Positions 6,185 through 13,922 of a stretch of 32,889 nucleotides of DNA are shown here, piece after piece. Positions within the stretch are counted from its first letter, which is position 1; each line of letters opens with the position of its first letter. This DNA is from Nanobdellati archaeon (GTDB lineage Archaea > EX4484-52 > JAADEF01). Both the position numbers and the translations under genes were made by a program. Location: positions 1 through 32,889 of the forward strand of contig WAPH01000016.1 in NCBI GenBank assembly GCA_015520895.1. The letters are read 5' to 3'. The notes beneath the pieces are model-generated. The model did not search any database. It was not told where the DNA came from and saw only the letters and a list, made by a program, of their open reading frames with translations.

Positions 6185-7512
6185 AGTTTATCTTTAATCA
6201 TATTCATTTCTTTTTCCACTTCTCTTATAAGGTTGTGAGTTTCTCTTCTCAATATATATATTGCTATACCTATGCTCATCCATGTAATAGCTAAGAACAA
6301 CGTTTTAACATCAACAAATACAGCATTATACATAATAAGAGAGGATATGAGAAAGGCAATTAATATAATAACTATGTCGTATTTAAATCTTAAAGAACTT
6401 CTAGCATATAAATGCTTTCTTTTGAACTTTAAGGATAAAGCTGCTAAACTCATAAGCATGTAAGTTATAGAAGTAGTAAAAGCCGCTAAAGTGGCCAAAC
6501 TAATTAGTGGTAAGTTAAGTAAATAAATGGTTGCCAACATTAAGCCTATGAAGGTTATAGAAAACCAAGGAAGTGTTTTGCTTTTATCTAATGAAGCGAA
6601 TATTTCCGGCAATACTTTATCTTTTCCCCAAGCATAAAAGAATCGTGAAGTAGCATAAATACCTAAAGGTATTTTTATCATGAGTAAAATTAATAATCCG
6701 TTAATAAGGAAATTAGCTATGTCAGAAGGTATTAAATTAAATAGTTCTTTAGAACGAGATATTTCATTTAAGGGAAAAGAACCATATATTAAGGTTGCGA
6801 AGATCATATATATAAAAAAAATAGTAGTTAATGCTAAGAATATAGCAAGCGGTATGTTTCTTTCAGGATTCTTTATTTCACCACCTACGTATGTTACAAC
6901 TTCAAAACCTTGATACATAGAGAATAAAACAGTAGCAACTAATAAAATCTCCTTCCAAGAAACTGGACGTAAGTTACTTATGAGTGTGTTCGTATCAAAG
7001 TTATATAGCATAAAAATCATAGATGATAAAAAGAAAAGGAGTGTTATAAAAAAGGTAGCACTTTGAAGTTTAACTAATAAACGCGTATTAGCCATGAGGA
7101 TTAGCAAAAAAATCATGATGAGAACCAAACCCACCTCGAATGATTGTATGTGCTCTGGCAACCAATCAAATTTATTTATTATTATTTTGGAAAGTACTCT
7201 TAAATAAAAAGATGCACGAGCAATAAGATTAAAAGTAATTGCCCAACCTAATACAAATCCTATAAAAGGATGTATCATTCTACTTATAAACGCATATTCT
7301 CCAGCTGATTTGCTATATGCTGTTCCTAACATTCCATAAATATAACCTATAATCAAATCCATTAAGTAAATTAGAACAAGAGAGAGAAGAACATAAGAAC
7401 CAATAGCATACGTATTTTGGACATCTAATAGTAAATAGAATACTCCTAGTCCTAATATGGAGTTTATAGTAAAAGTAGTGATTTCCATCAAATTAAAATG
7501 CCTCTTAAGCAT
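6148..7512 (-). CDS. APC-superfamily amino-acid permease
   Basis: The 454-residue protein is almost entirely hydrophobic, with about 12 membrane segments and a cytoplasmic charged tail, the usual APC transporter size. The first helix has TINSILGLGVFYLLLD, matching the glycine-rich broken helix of the family. Other family features are GYIYGMLGTAYSKSAGEYAF in helix 2-3 and the YQGFEVVTYVGGEIKNPERN segment in helix 6, where E-(I)-K-N-P is diagnostic. It probably takes up amino acids or a related amine; the substrate cannot be told. It lies 24 bases after the M50 protease gene on the same strand, possibly with its own TATA-like site. Confidence 0.9.
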   Translation of the reverse strand: MLKRHFNLMEITTFTINSILGLGVFYLLLDVQNTYAIGSYVLLSLVLIYLMDLIIGYIYGMLGTAYSKSAGEYAFISRMIHPFIGFVLGWAITFNLIARASFYLRVLSKIIINKFDWLPEHIQSFEVGLVLIMIFLLILMANTRLLVKLQSATFFITLLFFLSSMIFMLYNFDTNTLISNLRPVSWKEILLVATVLFSMYQGFEVVTYVGGEIKNPERNIPLAIFLALTTIFFIYMIFATLIYGSFPLNEISRSKELFNLIPSDIANFLINGLLILLMIKIPLGIYATSRFFYAWGKDKVLPEIFASLDKSKTLPWFSITFIGLMLATIYLLNLPLISLATLAAFTTSITYMLMSLAALSLKFKRKHLYARSSLRFKYDIVIILIAFLISSLIMYNAVFVDVKTLFLAITWMSIGIAIYILRRETHNLIREVEKEMNMIKDKLYSHTPANLQEQ

Positions 7513-7536
7513 ATATTTTATACTTATTTAACTCCT
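7513..7536 (-). promoter_or_regulatory. Possible internal promoter before the permease
   Basis: Read on the minus strand, the 24-base gap and adjacent bases contain TTAAATAAGTATAAAATATA just before the permease ATG. This is TATA-like but close to the start, so it may only be an AT-rich spacer in the operon. Confidence 0.25.
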
Positions 7537-8868
7537 TTATATTATTATGTATTTTCCGAATAACGAAAATAAAAACAAGAACAAAACGAATATGTTAAAT
7601 ATCTTAAAAACAGTTTCGTTCTTAAAAAACTCTTTATACATTAAACCTCCATCAAAAGGATAAAGAGGAAGAAGATTGGCAATACCTATACCTATGTTAA
7701 GCAGAAATATCCATTTAAATAAATCTATGATATAAAGAAGCACAAGTAAGGGAATATAAATAAATAAATTATTTTTAATACTTGATTTGAGGTCATAATT
7801 AGCAATAATATTCCCTATGCCAATAAATCCTTTTGATTTATTTTCTGGATGTTCTGATAATTTCACTTTATACGTATCATTATTAATTGTTAAGATTATT
7901 GTTTCATTGGGCTTTTTATGTGATAAGCATTCTATAAAAAATGTTAGATTATTAATACTGTGATTATCAATAGCAGTGATTGTGCCGTTAGGAGGTAAGG
8001 TATTATAAGCGTAAGTGCTATTAAATACGTATCCGTAAGAGATTCCTTCAAATTCATAGATATTAAGAGTAGATAGCCCATAACTAAGTAGGAAAAACAA
8101 ACCACCAAAAAATAAGGCAGTTAAAAAATTTGAGAAGCTTCCGGCCGCATAAACTCTTAGCTTTTTCAATCTAGAAGCTTTTTTTAATGATCTTTCATCT
8201 GGTTCAGCAAACCCTACGGGTAAAAATGCGAAGACACCATAACCCAAAGATTTAACTTTTATTTTATTCGATAATGCTGCAATTGCATGTGCTAACTCGT
8301 GAACACTCACAATAATTAATAAACTTAATATCCATTTATCAAAAGGCACGGTAAATATAGGAAGGTTATATTTAGCAGGAACTGAGATTGGTAATACTAA
8401 TTGTAATGGTGAGGATGTTACGGCCATATTCTTGACCTTTGCTAATATTAATGCTAAGCTTCCCCCTAATAACAATCCCAAACCGTAACCACTGATACCT
8501 AATATAAAGCTAAGAACATAAACCATTATTATTAGCCCTTTAGGTATTTCTAATCCTTGAAATACACTTTTTAAACCTTCTTCTACCATTCCTGCTTTTA
8601 TAAATAAAACATAAGAAATTAACATATAAAGTAGGTATTGCTTTTTATTTTTCACCTCTTTTAGCGCTAATATGCCTATGCTTAGAACAATGGCAAAATC
8701 TAAAATTGGTTGTAAATATTTTTCATATTTTTTGGAAAGATTCGTAAGTGTTTTAATACCTTTATCTGTTCTCCTTAAAAATGCTATTCCTTCTCTTTTA
8801 AACTTTTTTCTTTCTAATATTAATATTATGGCAATAAAAACTAAGAATATTATCCAATCATAACTCAT
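7537..8868 (-). CDS. M50-family site-2 intramembrane metalloprotease with PDZ domain
   Basis: Site-2 proteases cut transmembrane substrates within the membrane. The 443-residue protein has several hydrophobic helices, the zinc motif HELAH at 190-194, and the second active-site motif NLLPLYPFDGG at 398-408, whose Asp406 is the third metal ligand. Between them, after AGSFSNFLTALFF, a soluble region of about residues 275-355 has the strand pattern of a PDZ domain (NGTITAIDNHSI...NETIILTINNDTYKVKL). The N-terminal 150 residues add extra membrane helices, as in archaeal members. The start ATG overlaps the M17 stop (ATGA), so it is translationally linked to the aminopeptidase. Natural substrates are unknown. 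Confidence 0.93.
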   Translation of the reverse strand: MSYDWIIFLVFIAIILILERKKFKREGIAFLRRTDKGIKTLTNLSKKYEKYLQPILDFAIVLSIGILALKEVKNKKQYLLYMLISYVLFIKAGMVEEGLKSVFQGLEIPKGLIIMVYVLSFILGISGYGLGLLLGGSLALILAKVKNMAVTSSPLQLVLPISVPAKYNLPIFTVPFDKWILSLLIIVSVHELAHAIAALSNKIKVKSLGYGVFAFLPVGFAEPDERSLKKASRLKKLRVYAAGSFSNFLTALFFGGLFFLLSYGLSTLNIYEFEGISYGYVFNSTYAYNTLPPNGTITAIDNHSINNLTFFIECLSHKKPNETIILTINNDTYKVKLSEHPENKSKGFIGIGNIIANYDLKSSIKNNLFIYIPLLVLLYIIDLFKWIFLLNIGIGIANLLPLYPFDGGLMYKEFFKNETVFKIFNIFVLFLFLFSLFGKYIII

Positions 8869-9956
8869 TGAGATTCCCTCTTAGCTATTTCGGTAATTAA
8901 TCTTATTCCGTAACCTGTTGCTCCAGCACCCCCTTTCCATGTGGGTTTTGTTGTGAATGCAGAAGGTGCTATATCTAAATGAGCCCATTTTGTGCCTGGT
9001 TTTATAAATTCTTTTATAAACATCCCTCCAATAATGGCACCTCCCCAAAGATAAGGAGGGGCATTGACTATATCTGCAAAATAACTTTTTAACTTATCTT
9101 TATAAATTTCATCCCATAAAGGCAAAGGCCAACACCTTTCTTCTATCTTTAATCCTATATCTTTAATTTTGTTTATAAAATTTTCATCATTTCCCATAAT
9201 GGCAGCAACTTCCTCCCCCAACGATATTATGGAGGCTTTAGTAAGAGTAGCAAAATCAATGAGATATTCTAGAGGATATCTATCTTGTAAATACCATAAA
9301 AGATCTCCAAGTATTAACCTTCCTTCAGCATCTGTGTTTGTTATTTCTACTTGTTTACCGCTAAGACTTCTGACTATATCGCCGGGTTTATAAGCATCTT
9401 CACTAACTAAATTTTCCACAAATATTCCTGCTCCTATAACATTTACTTTTATTTCTGATTTGGCCACAGCATAAACTCCATAAAGTGCAGCTATTGCTCC
9501 TGCCATATCGAATTTCATGTGATCTATCATTCCTTCTTTAAGTTTGTAGTTATATCCTCCCGCATCAAAAATAACCCCTTTACCTGCAAAGGCTTTATAT
9601 GGTTTTCCTTTTAATGGAGTATATTCGACAATTACGGCAACTGCTTTTCTTTTACTTCCTTTACTTACTATATTGACTAATCCCCAATTTTTAAGATCAT
9701 GTCCTTTTAATATCCTAATTTTTACATGTGGAATATGAGAAAAATCTTTAGATATGATAGATGCTATAGTTTCAGGCGTTTTTTGAGATGGAGACTCATT
9801 AAGCAAGTTTCGCGCTTTTATCACACTTTCTATTACAGCATTTAATCTCTTTAAAAAACCCGGTGATCTTTCTTGCTCATATATTAGTTTTATTTTTTTA
9901 ACATTTCTTTCTTTGTAATCATAGGTAGAGAGTATGCTAAGTTGAGATAACACCAT
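8865..9956 (-). CDS. pepA: M17 leucyl aminopeptidase (N-terminus probably lies upstream of this ATG)
   Basis: M17 peptidases remove N-terminal residues from peptides using two metal ions in the cytosol. Counting from the ATG at 9956, all catalytic motifs are present: GKGVIFDAGGYNYK with Lys126, Asp131 and Lys138; MKFDMAG with Asp150; and the signature NTDAEGRL with Asp209, Glu211 and Arg213. At 363 residues it is much shorter than the roughly 450-500 of the family, and this ATG falls in the middle of the N-terminal domain. The frame stays open upstream to 10256 and encodes what looks like the missing half-domain, but with no ATG, GTG or TTG. The true product may have about 450 residues. It is followed by the M50 protease and permease, suggesting peptide turnover. 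Confidence 0.92.
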   Translation of the reverse strand: MVLSQLSILSTYDYKERNVKKIKLIYEQERSPGFLKRLNAVIESVIKARNLLNESPSQKTPETIASIISKDFSHIPHVKIRILKGHDLKNWGLVNIVSKGSKRKAVAVIVEYTPLKGKPYKAFAGKGVIFDAGGYNYKLKEGMIDHMKFDMAGAIAALYGVYAVAKSEIKVNVIGAGIFVENLVSEDAYKPGDIVRSLSGKQVEITNTDAEGRLILGDLLWYLQDRYPLEYLIDFATLTKASIISLGEEVAAIMGNDENFINKIKDIGLKIEERCWPLPLWDEIYKDKLKSYFADIVNAPPYLWGGAIIGGMFIKEFIKPGTKWAHLDIAPSAFTTKPTWKGGAGATGYGIRLITEIAKRESQ

Positions 9957-10223
9957 GACTTCATCATCATCCTTGAAAAGATTGTCTATTATTAGCTCTG
10001 GTTCCTCATAATTATTAGTCAGATATTGAGAGAACTCGGCATAGCTCCTTATAATATAGGCCTTTTCAATTTCTTTTATCCCTTTTATAACATAAAGTAC
10101 GTTTTCATTTTCTATCTCAATTACTTTACCTTTTTCGAAAAATTGTTTTTTTGAACGAATTAGATTTTCAGCTTTTTCTTTAACCTTCTGCTCCTTAATA
10201 TGTTTTAAATCGTTTATTATTAT
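9957..10223 (-). other. In-frame N-terminal extension of the M17 aminopeptidase without a canonical start
   Basis: The M17 frame is open from 9956 up to a stop at 10257-10259 and has no ATG, GTG or TTG in that stretch. The translation looks coding: a helix (KEQKVKEKAENLIRSKKQ), then FFEKGKVIEIENENVLYVIK, then a helix with EKAYIIRSYAEFSQYL, which is the strand-helix order of the M17 N-terminal macro-like domain. Possible unusual starts are the ATA codons at 10215-10223, just after AGGGGA, overlapping the stop of the upstream gene, or a codon near the AAGGAG at 10191-10196. A CTG occurs at 10020-10022. Confidence 0.7.
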
Positions 10224-11050
10224 TCCCCTAATAACTCTTTTTTGATTAATAAGGCATCACCTTCTAAATTAGGAGATTCGCTAATAGCAACACCTTTTAT
10301 TTTAAAATCCTTCCATGCTCTTACCATATCTTTATAATTAAAATCACTTTCTTTTAATATTAAATGGTTTTGCTCCCCTTTTTCTCCATAAGCTATTCCT
10401 GAAAAATGAATATGCATGTTTTTTAAGGCTTCTTTTCCTAATTGCTCCTCTATCTTTTTTAATATTTCTGTAAATTCCTCATAACTATTAAATTTACCTT
10501 TGCTTCTTGCATGTATATGAGCGAAATCTATACATGGAAGTACTTGTTCAATTTCTTGGCTTAAACGGATTAATTCGTCTAAATCACCAAATTGTGTAGG
10601 CTTTCCTGTGGTTTCGGGTCTTATCCACAGTTCTATTCCTTTGTCTTGTGCTTCTTTAACTATACGTTTTAAACTTTCCTTTACAATTTCATAGGTTTTG
10701 GATTTATCTGAGTTTAAATAATATGCTGCATGAAAAACAATAGAATAGGCTCCTGCTTCCCATGCCCTTTCTGCTGTTAATAATATTCTTTGAATGCTTG
10801 CTTCTTTTTTTGCTTTATCTGGTGAATTTAGGTTGATGTAATAAGGGGCATGAGCTGTAAGAACTACATCGTTACTTTGAGCAATTTTTTTGGCGAGTTT
10901 TGCATTTTCGCTACTTAAATTTACTCCTCTAACGAATTCTAATTCCATAGCATCTAATCCTATTTCTTTCACTTGTTTAATACCATTAAGTATAGATGGT
11001 TTTGGTGTGCTAAGTGGTATGCCTGCAGTTCCTATCCTTAACCTCTCCAT
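10220..11050 (-). CDS. Endonuclease IV-like TIM-barrel protein (AP endonuclease family 2)
   Basis: Endonuclease IV cleaves DNA at abasic sites with a trinuclear zinc centre. This 276-residue protein keeps most of the ligand pattern in order: His67 (TAHAPYY), His107 (VFHAAYY), Glu146 (IRPETTGK), Asp175 and His178 (IDFAHIHAR), His213 (MHIHFSG), His229 (QNHL) and Glu258 (ISESPNLEG). The partner acid before His229 is Gln227, so the third zinc site may differ. The opening RIGTAGIP is typical of archaeal members. A sugar isomerase of the same barrel superfamily is the alternative; the PETTGKPTQFG loop favours the endonuclease. It leads the minus-strand operon with the M17 gene, and is divergent from the KaiC-like gene across 36 bases. 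Confidence 0.82.
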   Translation of the reverse strand: MERLRIGTAGIPLSTPKPSILNGIKQVKEIGLDAMELEFVRGVNLSSENAKLAKKIAQSNDVVLTAHAPYYINLNSPDKAKKEASIQRILLTAERAWEAGAYSIVFHAAYYLNSDKSKTYEIVKESLKRIVKEAQDKGIELWIRPETTGKPTQFGDLDELIRLSQEIEQVLPCIDFAHIHARSKGKFNSYEEFTEILKKIEEQLGKEALKNMHIHFSGIAYGEKGEQNHLILKESDFNYKDMVRAWKDFKIKGVAISESPNLEGDALLIKKELLGE

Positions 11051-11086
11051 AAAAACAATATATTTGTGCTAAAACTATATATAATT
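11051..11086. promoter_or_regulatory. 36-bp divergent promoter with interleaved TATA boxes
   Basis: The gap between the divergent starts at 11050 (minus) and 11087 (plus) contains AATATATTT at 11057-11065, about 25 bases before the plus ATG, and TATATATA (11076-11083), about 26-33 bases before the minus ATG. Each TATA box is thus nearer to the other gene's start. Both transcripts would be leaderless, and the two promoters should compete for the transcription factors TBP and TFB. Confidence 0.5.
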
Positions 11087-11785
11087 ATGGAGTTTGAACG
11101 AGTTACAACTGGAATTCCTGGATTGGATAAGTTGTTATACGGAGGTATACCTAAAGGACATGTGGTATTGATTTCAGGGGTCGCAGGTGCTGGTAAAACT
11201 ACTTTTTTAAGTCAGTTTTGTTGGGAGGGGCTTCAAAAAGGGGAAAAAGCGTTATTTATTACTTTAGAAGAATCACCAGAAGAAATAAAAGGAGATATGC
11301 TTCAATACGGATGGGATTTTGATCAATATGAAAAGAAAGGTATGTTTCGTATAGAGTATTTTGATCCTTTTGAATTAAGCGATATGAGCCACAGGCTTAG
11401 AGACCTCATCGAAGTTAATAAATATGATAGGGTGGTTATAGATTCTTTATCTTTGTTAGGTATGTATATAAAAGATGAATATGAAATAAGAAAAAAACTG
11501 TTTAAAATAGTACAAGCTTTAAAAAAGAGCAAAGCCACCTCTCTTTTATCTGCTGAGATACCAGAGCATGAGCCTAAAAAACTTTCTCGTTATGGAGTGG
11601 AGGAGTTTGTTGTTGATGGCGTTATTGTTCTTTATTACCTTAATATGGCAGGAGAAAGCTTTGGTAACATAGAAGTTAGGAAGATGAGAAGAACTAAACA
11701 TGCTCATGGAGCTTTTCCAACAATTATAACAAAGAACGGCTATTATGTAAGTGTTGAAAATTTAGATGGTGATATATTGAGATAG
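11087..11785 (+). CDS. KaiC/RadA-like RecA-superfamily ATPase
   Basis: Single-domain KaiC-like ATPases are common in archaea, where they act in signalling, motility regulation or unknown processes. The 232-residue protein has the typical opening VTTGIPGLDKLLYGGIPKG, Walker A GVAGAGKT at 31-38, the acidic pair in TLEESPEE (Glu61, Glu62), Walker B VVIDS at 116-120, and the C-terminal EVRKMRRTKH segment typical of KaiC domains. Catalytic residues appear intact, unlike ArlH/FlaH, which often lacks hydrolysis. The ATG at 11087 is preferred to the GTG at 11066 because the latter lies within the promoter AT tract. Two genes follow on the same strand, a coiled-coil protein and a membrane protein. Confidence 0.88.
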   Translation: MEFERVTTGIPGLDKLLYGGIPKGHVVLISGVAGAGKTTFLSQFCWEGLQKGEKALFITLEESPEEIKGDMLQYGWDFDQYEKKGMFRIEYFDPFELSDMSHRLRDLIEVNKYDRVVIDSLSLLGMYIKDEYEIRKKLFKIVQALKKSKATSLLSAEIPEHEPKKLSRYGVEEFVVDGVIVLYYLNMAGESFGNIEVRKMRRTKHAHGAFPTIITKNGYYVSVENLDGDILR

Positions 11786-11845
11786 AGAGACACCATAAAG
11801 CATATATTTGACCTTTAACAATTATATAGTTTAAGGTGAGTTAAA

Positions 11846-12346
11846 ATGGTAAAATCACCCGATGAAATATTAAAAGATTTGGAAATGCTAACTGAAGAAA
11901 TAAAGGAAAAAAGTCAAGAAAAGAAAGATAAAAACGTAGTTAAATCAAAGAAAGTAAAAAGAACCAAAATCAGATCAAAAGAACCAGAAGTAACAAAGAA
12001 ACTTCAAAAATCCCTGCAGTTGCTAGAAAAGGAAGTCTTCATTAAGATTGATGATCCTTTAACTATTGCTCGTGATCTTTTACATAGTAAGAAAATTGTA
12101 AAAGGTATAACTACAACATTAATGGCTTTAACCAAGGTTAATAAACTAAGGGAAGAGCTTGTTGAAAATTTAAACCGACATATAGAAGAACTAAAAGAAA
12201 TTGTGATTTCCTTAGAGGAAAACCTTAATCTAGACCATTACAAAGATAACATAAAAGGTTCAAATCTAGAAGCATTTAATGAATATATAGATACAATTGA
12301 GAACGATATTGAAGAAATAAGAAGGAACATTGGTTTAGCTAAGTAA
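11846..12346 (+). CDS. Coiled-coil protein of unknown function
   Basis: The 166-residue protein has an N-terminal coiled coil (ILKDLEMLTEEIKEKSQEKK), a highly basic linker (residues about 33-50, with KSKKVKRTKIRSK) and a helical C-terminal region with heptad pattern (VENLNRHIEELKEIVISLEE). The middle VFIKIDDPLTIARDLLHSKK is a small ordered region. No known domain was recognised. The gene follows the KaiC-like ATPase after 60 bases and has a ribosome site (AAGGTGAG, 11833-11840). A partner or adaptor role for the ATPase is possible but unsupported beyond position. Confidence 0.75.
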   Translation: MVKSPDEILKDLEMLTEEIKEKSQEKKDKNVVKSKKVKRTKIRSKEPEVTKKLQKSLQLLEKEVFIKIDDPLTIARDLLHSKKIVKGITTTLMALTKVNKLREELVENLNRHIEELKEIVISLEENLNLDHYKDNIKGSNLEAFNEYIDTIENDIEEIRRNIGLAK

Positions 12347-12361
12347 CGGTTCGGTGAGAGC

Positions 12362-12646
12362 ATGGTTGAAAAAATTATTAAAAGATTTGATGTGATTTCT
12401 GTAGGAAAAATTTATGGGATGTTAGGCGTAATTATGGGAGCGATAGTGGGAATAATATTTTTATTATTAGCGTTTATAGGTTTTCCTTTAGGGGGAGCAA
12501 GTAGTAGCATACTATTAGGATTATTTTCTCTTATTCTTTATCCAATTTTCTTAGGTATTGGAGGATTTATTAATGGTGTGATAATAGCTTTTCTTTACAA
12601 TGTTGCGGCTAATTGGATAGGTGGTGTAAAAGTTGACCTTGAATAA
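12362..12646 (+). CDS. Small glycine-rich membrane protein
   Basis: The 94-residue protein has a short charged N-terminus (VEKIIKRFDVISVGKIYG), a first membrane helix with MGAIVGIIFLLLAFIGF, a second (LLGLFSLILYPIFLGIGG), and a third ending in AFLYNVAANWIGGVKVDLE. The last motif, FLYNxxAxxxGGxxxxxE, is recurrent in a widespread family of small prokaryotic membrane proteins with unknown role, which I recognise from memory but cannot name securely. It begins 15 bases after the coiled-coil gene. The end overlaps the HTH regulator on the opposite strand by 38 bases. Confidence 0.8.
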   Translation: MVEKIIKRFDVISVGKIYGMLGVIMGAIVGIIFLLLAFIGFPLGGASSSILLGLFSLILYPIFLGIGGFINGVIIAFLYNVAANWIGGVKVDLE

Positions 12647-13445
12647 GGTTTCTTTTTATCTTATTTTTAATATTTCTTTTATCTGTCATTAAAATAAATA
12701 TGCTTTTATTCTTTATCATTTGATGTAATTTTATTGCTTCGTCCGCTTTTTTTTCATTATCTATTACAGCATAACTAATTTGATGTGAGAATGCTAATAT
12801 ATCGTAGGGGAATGAATAAGTGTAAGTATATGGTTTTTCTTTAGGCTTTATATTCAAATTACCCTTTATTATGATTGGTCTCGTGTTGAAAGGCAAAGGG
12901 GCGGTTATATCTTCATTAAATGTTTTCTTGATTCTTTCTATTATTTCTGTGCTTGCAGAGTTTTTTCTTTCTAAAAGATAAGCAGTTTTTTTAGAAATTC
13001 CTAATTTGTTAGCAAACTGCTGGAGACTTAATCCTTCCTTCCTTCTCAACTCTTTTATTTTATAATTATCGATATAAGTAGTATTTTTACCTTTTTTAAC
13101 AACTGTAACTTTTTCATTACTTACCATTTTTTTGAAGGTACGAGGATTCGTTATATATATGCTTTTATTGATATAAACTTTACCGTCATTTATTCTAAGG
13201 GATTTATATTTTGGAGCAATTATGAAAGGTAAAGCATGAAGGAAGCAGGCAACATTACGAAGGTCTATAGCACTATAATTAGTTAAAGAACTAGCATCAC
13301 TTAATACTTTAATAATATATCTATTTGCTTCTTCTATAATAAAATCTATGCTTCTTTTAACAAATTTTGCATAATTTATTTTATTTTCTATCAACCATTT
13401 TTCTAAATCTTCTTTAATTTTTTCTTTTGCTATGCTTTCTTGCAT
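12609..13445 (-). CDS. Archaeal HTH (XRE-type) transcriptional regulator
   Basis: The 278-residue protein belongs to an archaeal family of about 300-residue regulators (MTH_967/MJ-type). It has an N-terminal nuclease-like or ligand domain (AIDLRNVACFLHALPFIIAP), a middle strand region (KVYINKSIYITNPRTFKKM), a central helix-turn-helix at about 132-165 (LSLQQFANKLGISKKTAYLLE), and a C-terminal domain resembling the N-terminal one (YAVIDNEKKADEAIKLHQMI). It should bind DNA, possibly at its own divergent promoter shared with the 13508 operon. The ligand is unknown. The gene starts 62 bases from that operon and ends 38 bases inside the convergent membrane-protein gene. Confidence 0.87.
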   Translation of the reverse strand: MQESIAKEKIKEDLEKWLIENKINYAKFVKRSIDFIIEEANRYIIKVLSDASSLTNYSAIDLRNVACFLHALPFIIAPKYKSLRINDGKVYINKSIYITNPRTFKKMVSNEKVTVVKKGKNTTYIDNYKIKELRRKEGLSLQQFANKLGISKKTAYLLERKNSASTEIIERIKKTFNEDITAPLPFNTRPIIIKGNLNIKPKEKPYTYTYSFPYDILAFSHQISYAVIDNEKKADEAIKLHQMIKNKSIFILMTDKRNIKNKIKRNLIQGQLLHHLSN

Positions 13446-13507
13446 AGTTTTATAACTTTTATCATTATTTAAAAAATTATTTATGCCTGCCTTGCCATTA
13501 TAATAAT
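13446..13507. promoter_or_regulatory. Divergent promoter of the HTH gene and the RNase J operon
   Basis: The AT core ATTATTTAAAAAATTATTTA (13465-13484) is about 24-43 bases from both start codons and offers a TATA box in each direction. Neither ATG has a good ribosome site. The location suits autoregulation by the HTH protein, but no clear operator palindrome was seen. Confidence 0.4.
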
Positions 13508-13909
13508 ATGGCCTCTCAACAAAACCCTGTAATTAATTTACAAAAGGCAATTAATGATTTGAGCAAAATTGTGAAAGAACTCAGCGAACGTATTAGATTA
13601 GTAGAGGAAAAAATAGAAGGCATAGAAGCAACTATTTCTGAAATACAGGAAAAGGATAGAAGTGTTTTTCAAGAATTAAACTCTTTTAAGAAGAATACAT
13701 CTTTAGTTCTGGATGATCTTACAAAAAGAACAACAACTCTTGAAATGAATTTATTGAATTTAGAGAAAGATTTAAAGAATTACGCGAAAAAAGTAGAATT
13801 AAAAGAAATAAAATACTATATAGACCTTATAAAACCTGTAACAACGAGATTTGTTACAAAACAGGAAGTTGAGGTTATGATGAAAAAATTAAAAGCAAAC
13901 AAATCTTAA
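13508..13909 (+). CDS. Coiled-coil protein, first gene of the RNase J operon
   Basis: The 133-residue protein is nearly all helix with heptad spacing (LSKIVKELSERIRLVEEKIE, then LTKRTTTLEMNLLNLEKDLK). It ends in a conserved-looking segment, YYIDLIKPVTTRFVTKQEVE, which resembles the tails of archaeal FlaC/D/E-like coiled-coil proteins. It has no membrane helix or catalytic motif. The next gene is another coiled-coil protein 13 bases downstream with a GGAGAG ribosome site, then RNase J. A scaffolding role is an inference from structure and position. Confidence 0.75.
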   Translation: MASQQNPVINLQKAINDLSKIVKELSERIRLVEEKIEGIEATISEIQEKDRSVFQELNSFKKNTSLVLDDLTKRTTTLEMNLLNLEKDLKNYAKKVELKEIKYYIDLIKPVTTRFVTKQEVEVMMKKLKANKS

Positions 13910-13922
13910 GAGGAGAGAAAAG

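Noticed and set aside
9957..10219. Gap between M17 and the endonuclease IV-like gene considered as non-coding
   Set aside because: The M17 frame is open through it and its translation fits the missing N-terminal domain.
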